A program made the position numbers and the translations under genes. The notes under the pieces are model-generated. The model did no database searches, had not been told where the DNA came from, and was given only the letters and a program-made list of their open reading frames with translations. DNA of 11,698 nucleotides from JAUXEH01 sp965602945 (GTDB taxonomy: Bacteria > Acidobacteriota > Aminicenantia > Aminicenantales > Aminicenantaceae): contig CBFDBC010000115.1 of assembly GCA_965602945.1 (NCBI GenBank), positions 1-11,698 on the forward strand. The letters are read 5' to 3'. Positions 1 through 7,227 of the stretch are shown here, piece after piece. How positions within the stretch are numbered: position 1 is the first letter of the stretch; each line of letters starts with the position of its first letter.

Positions 1-433
1 TGCCCTGGAAGGCATATCCCAGGAAACTGGCCTGCGTCAGGATGGCCATCAGCGCGTAGACGGTGCGGGCCAGGCGCCCGGCACGCTCATCGCCGAAGCG
101 GGTTTTCATCCATTCCGCTGCCGTGAGCACACGGGAGCGGCGCACCCATTTTCCCATGTAGGCCAGGAAAAAGCCGCCCATGAGGAAACCCCACATCCAG
201 TGGTGCCACATGGACCGCATTCCCAGGACATAGAGGATGGACACGATCCACATAGTTCCCGTGATGTCGAAGTTGGATACGGAGCCGGACATGGCCAGGG
301 CGAGCCAGGGCAGGCGGCGGCCTCCCAGGAAATAAGCATCGAGGTTCTCCGAGGCCATCCGCTTGACCCAGAATCCCAATCCCACGACCAGGATGAAGTA
401 GGCGGCGATGATCGCCAGGTCCCAGGATGTCAT
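1..433 (-). CDS. Sodium:solute symporter (SSS family), N-terminal part, runs off window
   Basis: The reverse strand reads open from an ATG at 433 to the window edge, giving about 144 residues of an incomplete gene. It starts MTSWDLAIIAAYFILVVG, a hydrophobic first helix, and then shows YFLGGRRLPW, the short motif after helix 1 that is typical of SSS (SLC5-like) transporters, followed by the helix beginning LALAMSGSVSNFDITG. Further hydrophobic segments (MWIVSILYVLGM and WGFLMGGFFLAYMG) and the basic loop KWVRRSRVLTAAEW also fit the family. SSS proteins import sugars, amino acids, nucleosides or organic acids with sodium; the substrate cannot be read from this fragment. The start lies 7 nt after the stop of the URO-D-like gene, with no Shine-Dalgarno sequence just upstream, so expression by termination-reinitiation from the upstream gene is likely. 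The C-terminal two thirds lie outside the window. Confidence 0.88.
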   Translation of the reverse strand, partial: MTSWDLAIIAAYFILVVGLGFWVKRMASENLDAYFLGGRRLPWLALAMSGSVSNFDITGTMWIVSILYVLGMRSMWHHWMWGFLMGGFFLAYMGKWVRRSRVLTAAEWMKTRFGDERAGRLARTVYALMAILTQASFLGYAFQG

Positions 434-440
434 GATTTTT

Positions 441-1691
441 TCAGAGGCCGCCGCTGCCCTCGTGCAGGGCGTCGAACATGGCCGCGATGTTGGCGGGCGG
501 GACATCGGCCAGGATGTTGTGGACCTGCTGGAAAACGAATCCGCCGCCGGGCCGCAGGGCCTGCACCTGCCCCATGACATGATGCCTGACCTCTTCGGCA
601 GAGCCGTGGGGGAGGATATCGCGGGTGTCGCAGCCTCCCCCCCAGAAAGTGATGTCACGGCCGAAATCCCGCTTGAGTGCTGAGGCCTCCATTCCGCGGG
701 CATTGACCTGCACCGGATTGATGGCGTCCAGGCCGGCGTCGATTAGGTCGGGCAGGAGTTCCCTCACCCCGCCGCAGCAGTGCAGCATGACCTTGATATC
801 GGCCAGCTCCCTGGCCCGGCTCCAGAGGAGTTCGTGGAAGGGCTTGTAGAAGCGGCGGTACATCTCGGGGGAGAGCAGGGGGCCGCCCTGCCCCCCCAGA
901 TCGTCGCCGAACTGGACGATGTCGATGTGGGGGCCTACCGCACCCAGCCATTTCTCGAGGTTTTTCAAGTAGATCTCACACAGGCTTTGAGAAAGCCGGA
1001 AGACGTCATCGGGATACATGCCCAGGTAGAGCAGGTAGTTGTCCATCCGGTAGAGCATCTGAGGGACCTCGAACAGGTTGCCGCCGAACAGGCCGATTAT
1101 GGCCCGGTCCGTTTTCGAGCGCAGATCGCAGGCGGCCCGCTCCATCTCCGCCAGTCCCGCCTTGTCCAGATCCAGGTGGGCGCCGGGGTGGACGACGCCG
1201 GTCCAGATTGTGTCTCCCAGGAGGTCCTCGAGGTCTGAGAAGTCGTCTCCGGCGATCCCCCGTTCCATAAGGGGGAAATAGGTCTGTTCGAAGTACAAAC
1301 AGCCCGGCTTCTGGAGGCCCAGTTCCCGTCCCTCATCGTTCAGGACCACCCAGTCCTGCCCCCGCCGCGCGACGTTAATGAAGCCCGGGATCAGGCAGGG
1401 CGAGCCATCCGGAAGTTCCCAGTCCTTCCAGTCCCCGTCCTTAAGCAGAAATCCCCGCCCCATCTCTATGGTGTCCACGCCGAACCTGTCGAGCACATCC
1501 TCGTCCACCACGGCCAGCTGCTGGACCATGTCGTACACCCGCACCGGCCGGGGCGGGAGGCCCAGGTGTGAGCGAAGCCTGGGATAGACCAGGGCGGCGA
1601 TGCCCGAGGACCGGTGCCCCGACAGGTCTATGGGGACCCGGTCGGTTTCCTGGTGGTTCAAGGCCCCGAGTATGCGTTCTCTGGAGGTCAT
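441..1691 (-). CDS. Uroporphyrinogen decarboxylase-like (URO-D/MtaA superfamily) protein
   Basis: This is a 416-residue protein beginning MTSRERILGALNHQETDRVP, the standard opening of the URO-D superfamily (heme-pathway HemE and the corrinoid methyltransferases MtaA/MtbA/CmuA). Family features are a D-x-V-Q-F-GDDLG stretch near residue 257, an LHCCGG motif at about 303-308, INPVQ near 325, FWGGGCDT near 349-356, and a C-terminal PGGGFVF then VPPANI. H304-x-C306 together with C354 resembles the zinc-binding H-x-C...C set of methyltransferases rather than HemE, which has no metal. It may therefore handle a methyl group, but no corrinoid protein or reactivase lies nearby, so the substrate is unknown. 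The frame stays open to 1886, but those 65 extra codons look unlike the family and run into the divergent gene. The ATG at 1691 has no clear Shine-Dalgarno and sits 9 nt from a -10 box. It is followed directly by the SSS transporter. Confidence 0.88.
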   Translation of the reverse strand: MTSRERILGALNHQETDRVPIDLSGHRSSGIAALVYPRLRSHLGLPPRPVRVYDMVQQLAVVDEDVLDRFGVDTIEMGRGFLLKDGDWKDWELPDGSPCLIPGFINVARRGQDWVVLNDEGRELGLQKPGCLYFEQTYFPLMERGIAGDDFSDLEDLLGDTIWTGVVHPGAHLDLDKAGLAEMERAACDLRSKTDRAIIGLFGGNLFEVPQMLYRMDNYLLYLGMYPDDVFRLSQSLCEIYLKNLEKWLGAVGPHIDIVQFGDDLGGQGGPLLSPEMYRRFYKPFHELLWSRARELADIKVMLHCCGGVRELLPDLIDAGLDAINPVQVNARGMEASALKRDFGRDITFWGGGCDTRDILPHGSAEEVRHHVMGQVQALRPGGGFVFQQVHNILADVPPANIAAMFDALHEGSGGL

Positions 1692-1700
1692 GGCGCACCC

Positions 1701-1730
1701 AGTATATCCCAAGCCCCTCGAGGATGTAAA
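1701..1730 (-). promoter_or_regulatory. Sigma70-like promoter for the URO-D-like gene and transporter
   Basis: Reading on the minus strand, TTTACA (1730-1725) is followed by an 18-nt spacer and TATACT (1706-1701). The -10 box ends only 9 nt before the ATG at 1691, so the expected transcription start near 1694 would leave a leader of roughly 3 nt. This fits the lack of a Shine-Dalgarno sequence in front of this gene. The five bases TTGGG plus one purine precede the -10 box, exactly as in the promoter at 2941-2970. The call rests on sequence match alone. Confidence 0.5.
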
Positions 1731-1765
1731 TGACAGTCGGGCAAGCTGAAACGTCAGCCCGGTGA

Positions 1766-1794
1766 TTGAAAAAGGAGTGGCGATGGCATATATT
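1766..1794 (+). promoter_or_regulatory. Candidate sigma70-like promoter overlapping the kinase start
   Basis: TTGAAA (1766-1771), a 17-nt spacer, and TATATT (1789-1794) make a close match to the sigma70 consensus. Transcription would begin near 1801, which is downstream of the ATG at 1783 but 9 nt upstream of the in-frame ATG at 1810. It therefore competes with the Shine-Dalgarno-supported start at 1783. Its -35 box lies 36 nt from the -35 of the divergent URO-D promoter, so one regulator could cover both. The region is AT-rich compared with its surroundings, so a chance match is possible. Confidence 0.35.
1772..1777 (+). promoter_or_regulatory. Shine-Dalgarno site supporting the ATG at 1783
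   Basis: AAGGAG is placed 5 nt before the ATG at 1783. It argues for that start over the in-frame GTG at 1762 (which the site follows) and the ATG at 1810, which has no comparable site. It lies inside the spacer of the candidate promoter at 1766-1794, so the site and that promoter cannot serve the same transcript. Confidence 0.5.
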
Positions 1795-2937
1795 CGTTCT
1801 GTTGACCAGATGGAGACAAAAAAAACCCTGGGCCTGATCGTCAATCCCATCGCCGGGATGGGCGGGCGCGTGGGGCTGAAGGGCACGGACGGGCCGGAGA
1901 TCCTGGAACAGGCCCGGGCCCTGGGAGCCGTCCCCCGAGCCCAGGAGCGTATTCAGGAGGCCCTTGCGGGGCTGGTCCCGATCAGGGGCCGGTTCCGTCT
2001 GCTGACCTGTCCCGGTGCCATGGGGGAGGAAGCGGCTCGCTGCGTGGGCCTTGTTCCATCCCTGGTGTACAGCCCCGGCGATCCGGCATCGACCTCTGCC
2101 CGGGATACCATAGAGGCGGCTCGGGCCTTACGGGCGGCCGGGGCAGACCTGCTGCTGTTCGCGGGGGGCGACGGCACGGCCCGGGACATCTTCACTGCAG
2201 TGGGGGAAGGCCTCGTGACGATTGGGATCCCGGCCGGCGTCAAGATCCACTCCGCCGTTTTCAGCATCCACCCGAGGGCCGGGGGGGAAGTGGCCGTCGA
2301 TTTCCTTCTTGGCCGGATCCGGGAGGTCCGGTCCTGCGAGGTCATGGATATCGATGAGGATGAGTATCGGGACGGCCGGCTCTCCGCCAGGTTGTTCGGA
2401 TATCTGAGTGTTCCCCATGCCCGGCAGCGCCTCCAGTCCCAGAAGACCCGGACTCCGGCTCACGAGCGTCACGACCAGGAAGCCGTGGCTTCCGGGATCG
2501 CAGGTCTCATGAACGACGATATCCTGTACATCATAGGGCCGGGGACGACGACGCGGGTGGTCCTCGAGGGGATGGGCCTGCGCGGCACACTGCTGGGTGT
2601 GGACGCTGTGCGCGGCGGAAAGCTTGTGGCTCAGGATGTCAACGAATCGCAGCTCCTTTCCCTGATCGCCCCGGGCCGCACTCGCCTGATCGTGACGCCC
2701 ATCGGGGGGCAGGGATTTATCCTGGGCCGGGGCAACCAGCAGGTAAGCCCCCGGGTCATCGCTTCCCTGGAAAAGACGGACCTGCACATCATCGCCACGC
2801 CCCACAAGATCCATTCCCTGCACGGAGCGCCCCTGCGTGTGGACACCGGCGATCCGGAATCCGATGCCCGTTTGAGCGGCTACCACCGGGTGCTCACGGG
2901 CTCCGGAGAATCCGTCATCTACAAGGTGGTGCACTGA
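1783..2937 (+). CDS. ATP-NAD kinase family protein (COG3199-like)
   Basis: The protein has 384 residues from the ATG at 1783. It carries the NAD-kinase/diacylglycerol-kinase superfold signature GGDGT at about 128-132 (context LLFAGGDGTARDI). It also has the marks of the COG3199 branch: LGLIVNPIAGMGGRVGLKGTDG near the N-terminus, GIPAGVKIHSAVF at about 148-160, IGPGTTTR near 251, and TPIGGQGFILGRGNQQ at about 305-320. Such proteins are annotated as ATP-NAD or polyphosphate-ATP NAD kinases and resemble AcoX. Few have been tested, so the substrate is uncertain; transfer of phosphate to NAD or a related acceptor in the cytoplasm is the family expectation. The ATG at 1810 (METKKTLGLIVNP) gives a length nearer the family norm (375 residues) and is the alternative start. 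It diverges from the URO-D-like gene. The next promoter begins 3 nt after its stop, with no terminator between. Confidence 0.87.
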   Translation: MAYIRSVDQMETKKTLGLIVNPIAGMGGRVGLKGTDGPEILEQARALGAVPRAQERIQEALAGLVPIRGRFRLLTCPGAMGEEAARCVGLVPSLVYSPGDPASTSARDTIEAARALRAAGADLLLFAGGDGTARDIFTAVGEGLVTIGIPAGVKIHSAVFSIHPRAGGEVAVDFLLGRIREVRSCEVMDIDEDEYRDGRLSARLFGYLSVPHARQRLQSQKTRTPAHERHDQEAVASGIAGLMNDDILYIIGPGTTTRVVLEGMGLRGTLLGVDAVRGGKLVAQDVNESQLLSLIAPGRTRLIVTPIGGQGFILGRGNQQVSPRVIASLEKTDLHIIATPHKIHSLHGAPLRVDTGDPESDARLSGYHRVLTGSGESVIYKVVH

Positions 2938-2940
2938 CGT

Positions 2941-2970
2941 TTGACTTCTCCGGCGGCTTTGGGGTATATC
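2941..2970 (+). promoter_or_regulatory. Sigma70-like promoter for the GME-FKP operon
   Basis: TTGACT (2941-2946), an 18-nt spacer and TATATC (2965-2970) lie in the 69-nt gap after the kinase stop. Transcription would start near 2977, giving a leader of about 30 nt that carries the Shine-Dalgarno stretch AAAAGGA (2994-3000), 6 nt before the ATG at 3007. The spacer ends in TTGGGG, matching the TTGGGA in the same position in the URO-D promoter. No operator palindrome or terminator is visible in the gap, so read-through from the kinase gene is also possible. Confidence 0.5.
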
Positions 2971-3006
2971 TTGGCCTGTATTAATTTCGAGTGAAAAGGA
3001 CTCCCC

Positions 3007-3984
3007 ATGAAAACAGCGCTCGTGTGCGGTGCCGGCGGCTTCATCGGCAGTCACCTGGTCAGGCGTCTCAAGCAGGAAGGATATTGGGTGAGAGGTGTCG
3101 ATCTCAAGAATCCGGACTTCTCGGAAAGCGCGGCCGACGAGTTCCGGATCCTGGATCTCAGGGATCAGGTCAACTGCGAAAGGGCCGTGATCACGCGGGA
3201 GGGAGGCCCGTTCGATGAGGTCTACCAGCTGGCCGCGGACATGGGCGGCATGGGCTTCATCCACACCGCGGAGTGCGAGATCATGCGCAACAGCGGCCTG
3301 ATCAACATCCACATGACCGATGCCTGTGCCCGGATCGGCGTCAAGCGGTACCTGTTCTCCTCATCCGCCTGTGTCTACAGGGACATGGAGCCCGACGAAC
3401 CGGGGCTTTCCGAAGAAGAGGCGTACCCGGCACTCCCGGATAACGAGTACGGCTGGGAGAAACTCTACGCGGAGCGCATGGCCATGGCTTACGGCCGGTG
3501 TTTCGGCATGGTGGTCCGGCTGGCCCGTTTTCAGAACACCTACGGTCCGGAGGGGACCTGGCGAGGCGGCCGGGAGAAGGCCCCGGCCGCGCTCAGCCGG
3601 AAGATCGCCGAGATCGAAGACGGGGGCACCATCGAGATCTGGGGTGACGGCACGGCCATGCGGGCGTACACCTACATCGATGACCTGCTGGACGGCATCT
3701 ATCGCCTGATGCACTCTGACCTGGAAGACGGCGTCAACATCGGGAGGCAGGAGTATGTGTCGGTGAACGAACTGGTGCGCGTCATCGCCGAAGCAGCCGG
3801 GAAAGAGGTCAATGTCAAGCACATCGAGGGTCCTGTGGGCGTCAAAGCCCGCAACTTCCGTCACGACCGCATCAGCTCGATCGGCTGGGAGTCGCGGTTT
3901 TCGCTGCGTGAAGGCATCGGCCTAACCTATCCCTGGGTTAAAACACAGGTGGAATCAGCACGCGCGGCCCAACAAACCCCATGA
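3007..3984 (+). CDS. gme: GDP-mannose 3,5-epimerase (extended SDR)
   Basis: This 325-residue extended-SDR sugar-nucleotide epimerase closely follows plant GDP-mannose 3,5-epimerase, which converts GDP-D-mannose to GDP-L-galactose (and GDP-L-gulose) in the cytoplasm. Visible marks are the NAD-binding GAGGFIG at 8-14, LAADMGGMGFI at 75-85, SSAC at 119-122, the YxxxK pair Y148/K152, RFQNTYGPEGTW near 174-185, GGREKAPAA at 187-195, and IWGDGTAMRAYTYIDD at 211-226. C122 and K191 correspond to the acid/base cysteine and lysine of the plant enzyme (C145 and K217 in Arabidopsis), with the same 26-residue offset at Y148, K152 and K191. These motifs separate it from GDP-fucose synthase and dTDP/UDP epimerases. 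The start has a good ribosome site. Its stop overlaps the FKP start in an ATGA, so the two are translationally coupled. Activity on another GDP- or NDP-sugar cannot be excluded. Confidence 0.9.
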   Translation: MKTALVCGAGGFIGSHLVRRLKQEGYWVRGVDLKNPDFSESAADEFRILDLRDQVNCERAVITREGGPFDEVYQLAADMGGMGFIHTAECEIMRNSGLINIHMTDACARIGVKRYLFSSSACVYRDMEPDEPGLSEEEAYPALPDNEYGWEKLYAERMAMAYGRCFGMVVRLARFQNTYGPEGTWRGGREKAPAALSRKIAEIEDGGTIEIWGDGTAMRAYTYIDDLLDGIYRLMHSDLEDGVNIGRQEYVSVNELVRVIAEAAGKEVNVKHIEGPVGVKARNFRHDRISSIGWESRFSLREGIGLTYPWVKTQVESARAAQQTP

Positions 3985-6900
3985 ATACGGTTTTCCATCC
4001 CTGGGATTACCTTATCGTCACCGCATCCAATGACCAGCAGGCCCGGGCCTACTGGACCCAGATGGAGGCCCGGCTGGCATTGGGGTTCCTGTCCGGGATC
4101 AAGCATGTCCTGGTCGTTCCCGATCCGGGGGGAAGCCGGATCGGCAGCGGGGGCAGCACCATCCAGTGCTGGATGACCGTGCTGCGGCATGAACTGGCAG
4201 AGTTGCCTGCGGCGCAGCGGAACGATCCTCATCTCTGGAGGCAGGTGCTGCAGGGCCTGCGCATCCTGATCATCCACGCGGGAGGGGATTCACGGAGGCT
4301 GCCGGCCTACAGCCCTTGCGGCAAACTATTCCTACCCGTGCCAGGGGAATCCGATTCGGTCCTGGGCGAGACGCTGTTCGACCGGCAGCTGCCCGTGTAC
4401 CTGGAGCTGCCGCCCCCCGATGGGGGAAAAGGACAGACCGTTATCACGACCGGCGATGTCCTTCTCCTTTTCGACCCGGAAGGTGTGCATTTCCGGGAGC
4501 AGGGCATCACGGGGCTGGGGACCTGGGTTGCACCCGAAGTGGCACAGGACCACGGTGTCTTCTGCGCACCGGAATCGGATCGGGTGCGCTGTTTCCTGCA
4601 GAAACCGGGCACAGCGGACCAGGAGCGGATGGGGGCAGTGAACCGGTACGGCCGGAGCCTGCTGGACATCGGAGTCATGAACCTGGATCCGGAGACCGCA
4701 GCCCGGCTTTTGGGATTCGCTGGGGTTCAGGCCGGATCGGATGAAACATGGAAGTGGACCGGCCCGGCGGCCGAAGAGATCGAAGCTAAAGGGCTGGATT
4801 TCTACCGGGAGGTCTGCTGTGCACTGGGGACGGAAACGTCATTCCAGGATTATATGCGAGTCATGCAGGAGAGCGGCACGAGTCTTTCCCGGGATGTTAT
4901 GCAGGCATTGTATGAGACGGTTTCGGATCTTCCGTTCTCCGTCCACCGCCTGTCGGACTGTGGTTTTCTCCATTTCGGAACCCTGCCGCAGCTCATCCAG
5001 AGTGGTACTGAGCTGCTGCGCGCACAGCCTGGCGGCACACAGGCACAGCCCTGCCTGTGTATGAATAACCATCTGGATCCGGACGGCAGCATCCTCGGGA
5101 GCCCTGCCTGGGTGGAGGGCTGCCGGCTGGATGCCGACCTGATCCTGGAGGGAGACAACGTCGTGGTTGGGGCCGACATCCGGGAGCCCCTCTCTCTTCC
5201 CAAGGGTGCATGCCTGGATGTGGTCAAAGGACGCGACCGGGAAGGGAGTCCTGTCTTTTTCGCCCGCTTCTACGACGTCTCCGATAATTTCAAGTCGAGC
5301 CGCGGAAGCGGCGCTGCGCTGTGTGGAATCCCAATTGACCGCTGGCTGACTGCCGTTGGGACGGAAGCGGAGGCAGTCTGGAGCGGCACGCCTGACGAAG
5401 GCAGGGATGAGAAAAGCCTGTGGGAAGCACGGCTTTTCCCTGCAGTCGGCTCACCCTCGGAGTTCGAGCTCTGGCTGTGGATGCTACAGCCTGAAGGAGC
5501 TTCGGACGAACAGAAAAAAACATGGCATGAGGCAGACCGCTACAGCGCTGCCGAGATCCTGACCCTGATCGACCAGGAAGATTTTTTCCTGAGGCGCTGG
5601 TCATTCCGGGGGAACGAGATCATGCGTTCCCTGCGCCGGGTCCTCCGTTCAAGCGAGGGAATGTCCGCGCGGGAACTGGCCTTTGTATTCGAGGGGCTCG
5701 ATGGGGATTCCTTTCAGGTCTGGATAACAAGTGTGCTTCGTGAGGTGCTGCGTTCTCTGGGCGGCAAAGCGGAGGGCGGACTCGACCGCCTGGATTTTTC
5801 CAGGATCGTCCACACCCTGGCATCAGCGATCCGGTTTGTAATACCGCGTTTGGTTCCGGGCCTGTGGGAATCGACCTGGAACAGCGTGCTTTCCATCCTG
5901 ATAAAACCAGAGAAGCTCCAACTCGAGGATGCGGGGCTGGACCTCGCCCTGGCGGGCCGGGATCCCGAGGCTTGGTGCCGTCTGGCGCAGGACACAGCCT
6001 TCCACAGCATCGTGCGGACCATCGTAACGAGCACTCCTCCCTTTACCGCCCAACCGGCGAACGCACTGCGCTCGGACGAGATCGTCTGGGGACGCGCCCC
6101 CGCCCGCTTGGACATCGGTGGCGGGTGGACCGACACGCCGCCCTATGCGCTGGAGAACGGAGGCTGTGTCATCAACGCGGCCGTGAATCTGAACGGTCAG
6201 CCTCCTATCCAGGTCTATGCCCGGATCATCGAGGAAGCTGAGATACGGATCGCCTCCATCGACCACGGCACCCGGATAACCGTGAAAACGTTCGAGGAGC
6301 TCCAGGACTACAGGGAGCCCACCAGCACATTCGGATTGGCCAAGGCAGCTCTGGCCCTCTCGGGGCTGGTGCCCGGAAGAGCGGAGTGGCCCTCTGAAGT
6401 CCGAGACCTGGAGAGCTTGCTGCGGGTATTCGGTGGAGGGATCGAACTGACCACCCTGGCCGCTATTCCCAGCGGCAGCGGGCTGGGGACTTCCAGCATC
6501 ATGGGAGCGGTCCTGATCGCCGTACTGGCCCGGCTGACAGGCAGGATGCTCAGCGACCGGGAGCTGTTCCATGCTGTGCTGCAGCTGGAACAGGAGCTGA
6601 CCACGGGCGGGGGGTGGCAGGACCAGATCGGAGGGTCGCTGCCCGGAGTGAAGATGATCACGACGGAACCGGGACTCGTACCGGATCCGCGGATCCATTA
6701 TGTTCCGGCTGATGTACTGGATCCCGAGACGAACCGGGGACAGACTCTGTTATACTACACGGGCATGCGCCGCCTGGCCAAGAACATCCTGAGGAATGTG
6801 GTGGGCCATTACCTGGATCGGGACCGTTCGTCCATGGACACTCTGCGCAAGCTGCATGCCTATCCTCCGCTGGCAGCCGATGCCATGTCGCGGAAGGATA

Positions 6901-7187
6901 TCAGCCGCTTCGGGGAGCTGATAGACATGGCCTGGATTCTGAACAAGCGCATCGATCCCGACTCCACCAATCCTGCTGTCGAGGAGATCCTGGAACGCTT
7001 CCGCCCCTACATGATCGGTGCCAAACTGCTGGGCGCGGGAGGAGGGGGTTTCCTGCTCGTCGTATGCGCATCGGAGGAAGACGCGGCCGCAGCGCGGCGG
7101 GATCTGGAGACCAACCCCCCGAACCCACTGGCGCGCTTCTTCGAATATTCCATCAGCCCCGTCGGATTGGAAGTGACCGTCTGTTGA
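3981..7187 (+). CDS. fkp: Bifunctional L-fucokinase / L-fucose-1-phosphate guanylyltransferase
   Basis: At 1068 residues this is a two-domain FKP-type enzyme. In order, it has a nucleotidyltransferase half with LRILIIHAGGDSRRLPAYSP at about 93-112 and GKLFLPVPG just after (GTP and sugar-phosphate binding), a beta-helix-like stretch near 358-430, a helical linker, and a GHMP kinase half. The kinase half shows PARLDIGGGWTDTPPY at 707-722, NLNGQPPIQVY at 736-746, the phosphate loop IPSGSGLGTSS at 829-839, GGGWQDQIGG at 876-885 with the probable catalytic Asp881, and KLLGAGGGGFLL at 1015-1026. Both active sites look intact. It would phosphorylate L-fucose at C1 with ATP and then make GDP-L-fucose with GTP; family members also accept L-galactose. 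It is about 120 residues longer than Bacteroides FKP, close to the length of human fucokinase and plant FKGP. The start overlaps the gme stop by 4 nt. Confidence 0.93.
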   Translation: MNTVFHPWDYLIVTASNDQQARAYWTQMEARLALGFLSGIKHVLVVPDPGGSRIGSGGSTIQCWMTVLRHELAELPAAQRNDPHLWRQVLQGLRILIIHAGGDSRRLPAYSPCGKLFLPVPGESDSVLGETLFDRQLPVYLELPPPDGGKGQTVITTGDVLLLFDPEGVHFREQGITGLGTWVAPEVAQDHGVFCAPESDRVRCFLQKPGTADQERMGAVNRYGRSLLDIGVMNLDPETAARLLGFAGVQAGSDETWKWTGPAAEEIEAKGLDFYREVCCALGTETSFQDYMRVMQESGTSLSRDVMQALYETVSDLPFSVHRLSDCGFLHFGTLPQLIQSGTELLRAQPGGTQAQPCLCMNNHLDPDGSILGSPAWVEGCRLDADLILEGDNVVVGADIREPLSLPKGACLDVVKGRDREGSPVFFARFYDVSDNFKSSRGSGAALCGIPIDRWLTAVGTEAEAVWSGTPDEGRDEKSLWEARLFPAVGSPSEFELWLWMLQPEGASDEQKKTWHEADRYSAAEILTLIDQEDFFLRRWSFRGNEIMRSLRRVLRSSEGMSARELAFVFEGLDGDSFQVWITSVLREVLRSLGGKAEGGLDRLDFSRIVHTLASAIRFVIPRLVPGLWESTWNSVLSILIKPEKLQLEDAGLDLALAGRDPEAWCRLAQDTAFHSIVRTIVTSTPPFTAQPANALRSDEIVWGRAPARLDIGGGWTDTPPYALENGGCVINAAVNLNGQPPIQVYARIIEEAEIRIASIDHGTRITVKTFEELQDYREPTSTFGLAKAALALSGLVPGRAEWPSEVRDLESLLRVFGGGIELTTLAAIPSGSGLGTSSIMGAVLIAVLARLTGRMLSDRELFHAVLQLEQELTTGGGWQDQIGGSLPGVKMITTEPGLVPDPRIHYVPADVLDPETNRGQTLLYYTGMRRLAKNILRNVVGHYLDRDRSSMDTLRKLHAYPPLAADAMSRKDISRFGELIDMAWILNKRIDPDSTNPAVEEILERFRPYMIGAKLLGAGGGGFLLVVCASEEDAAAARRDLETNPPNPLARFFEYSISPVGLEVTVC

Positions 7188-7227
7188 TAACACGCTCTTC
7201 CACACGAAGGCGTTAGGAGGAAGAATC

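Noticed and set aside
1692..1886. 65-codon N-terminal extension of the URO-D-like gene
   Set aside because: It overlaps the divergent kinase gene, has no family resemblance, and the family-typical MTSRERILGALN start lies at 1691.
2971..2990. TATTAA at 2979-2984 as an alternative -10 box
   Set aside because: No plausible -35 lies at the right distance; the TTGACT-18-TATATC pair is better.
2128..3312. Minus-strand open frame of 394 codons across the kinase and GME genes
   Set aside because: It spans two well-supported plus-strand genes and a promoter, and its translation has no recognisable domain; long antisense frames are expected at this base composition.
3007..3984. Reading this gene as GDP-L-fucose synthase (WcaG/Fcl) because it precedes FKP
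   Set aside because: The LAADMGGMGFI, SSAC and GGREKAPAA motifs and the matching Cys/Lys positions point to GDP-mannose 3,5-epimerase; no GDP-mannose 4,6-dehydratase is present.
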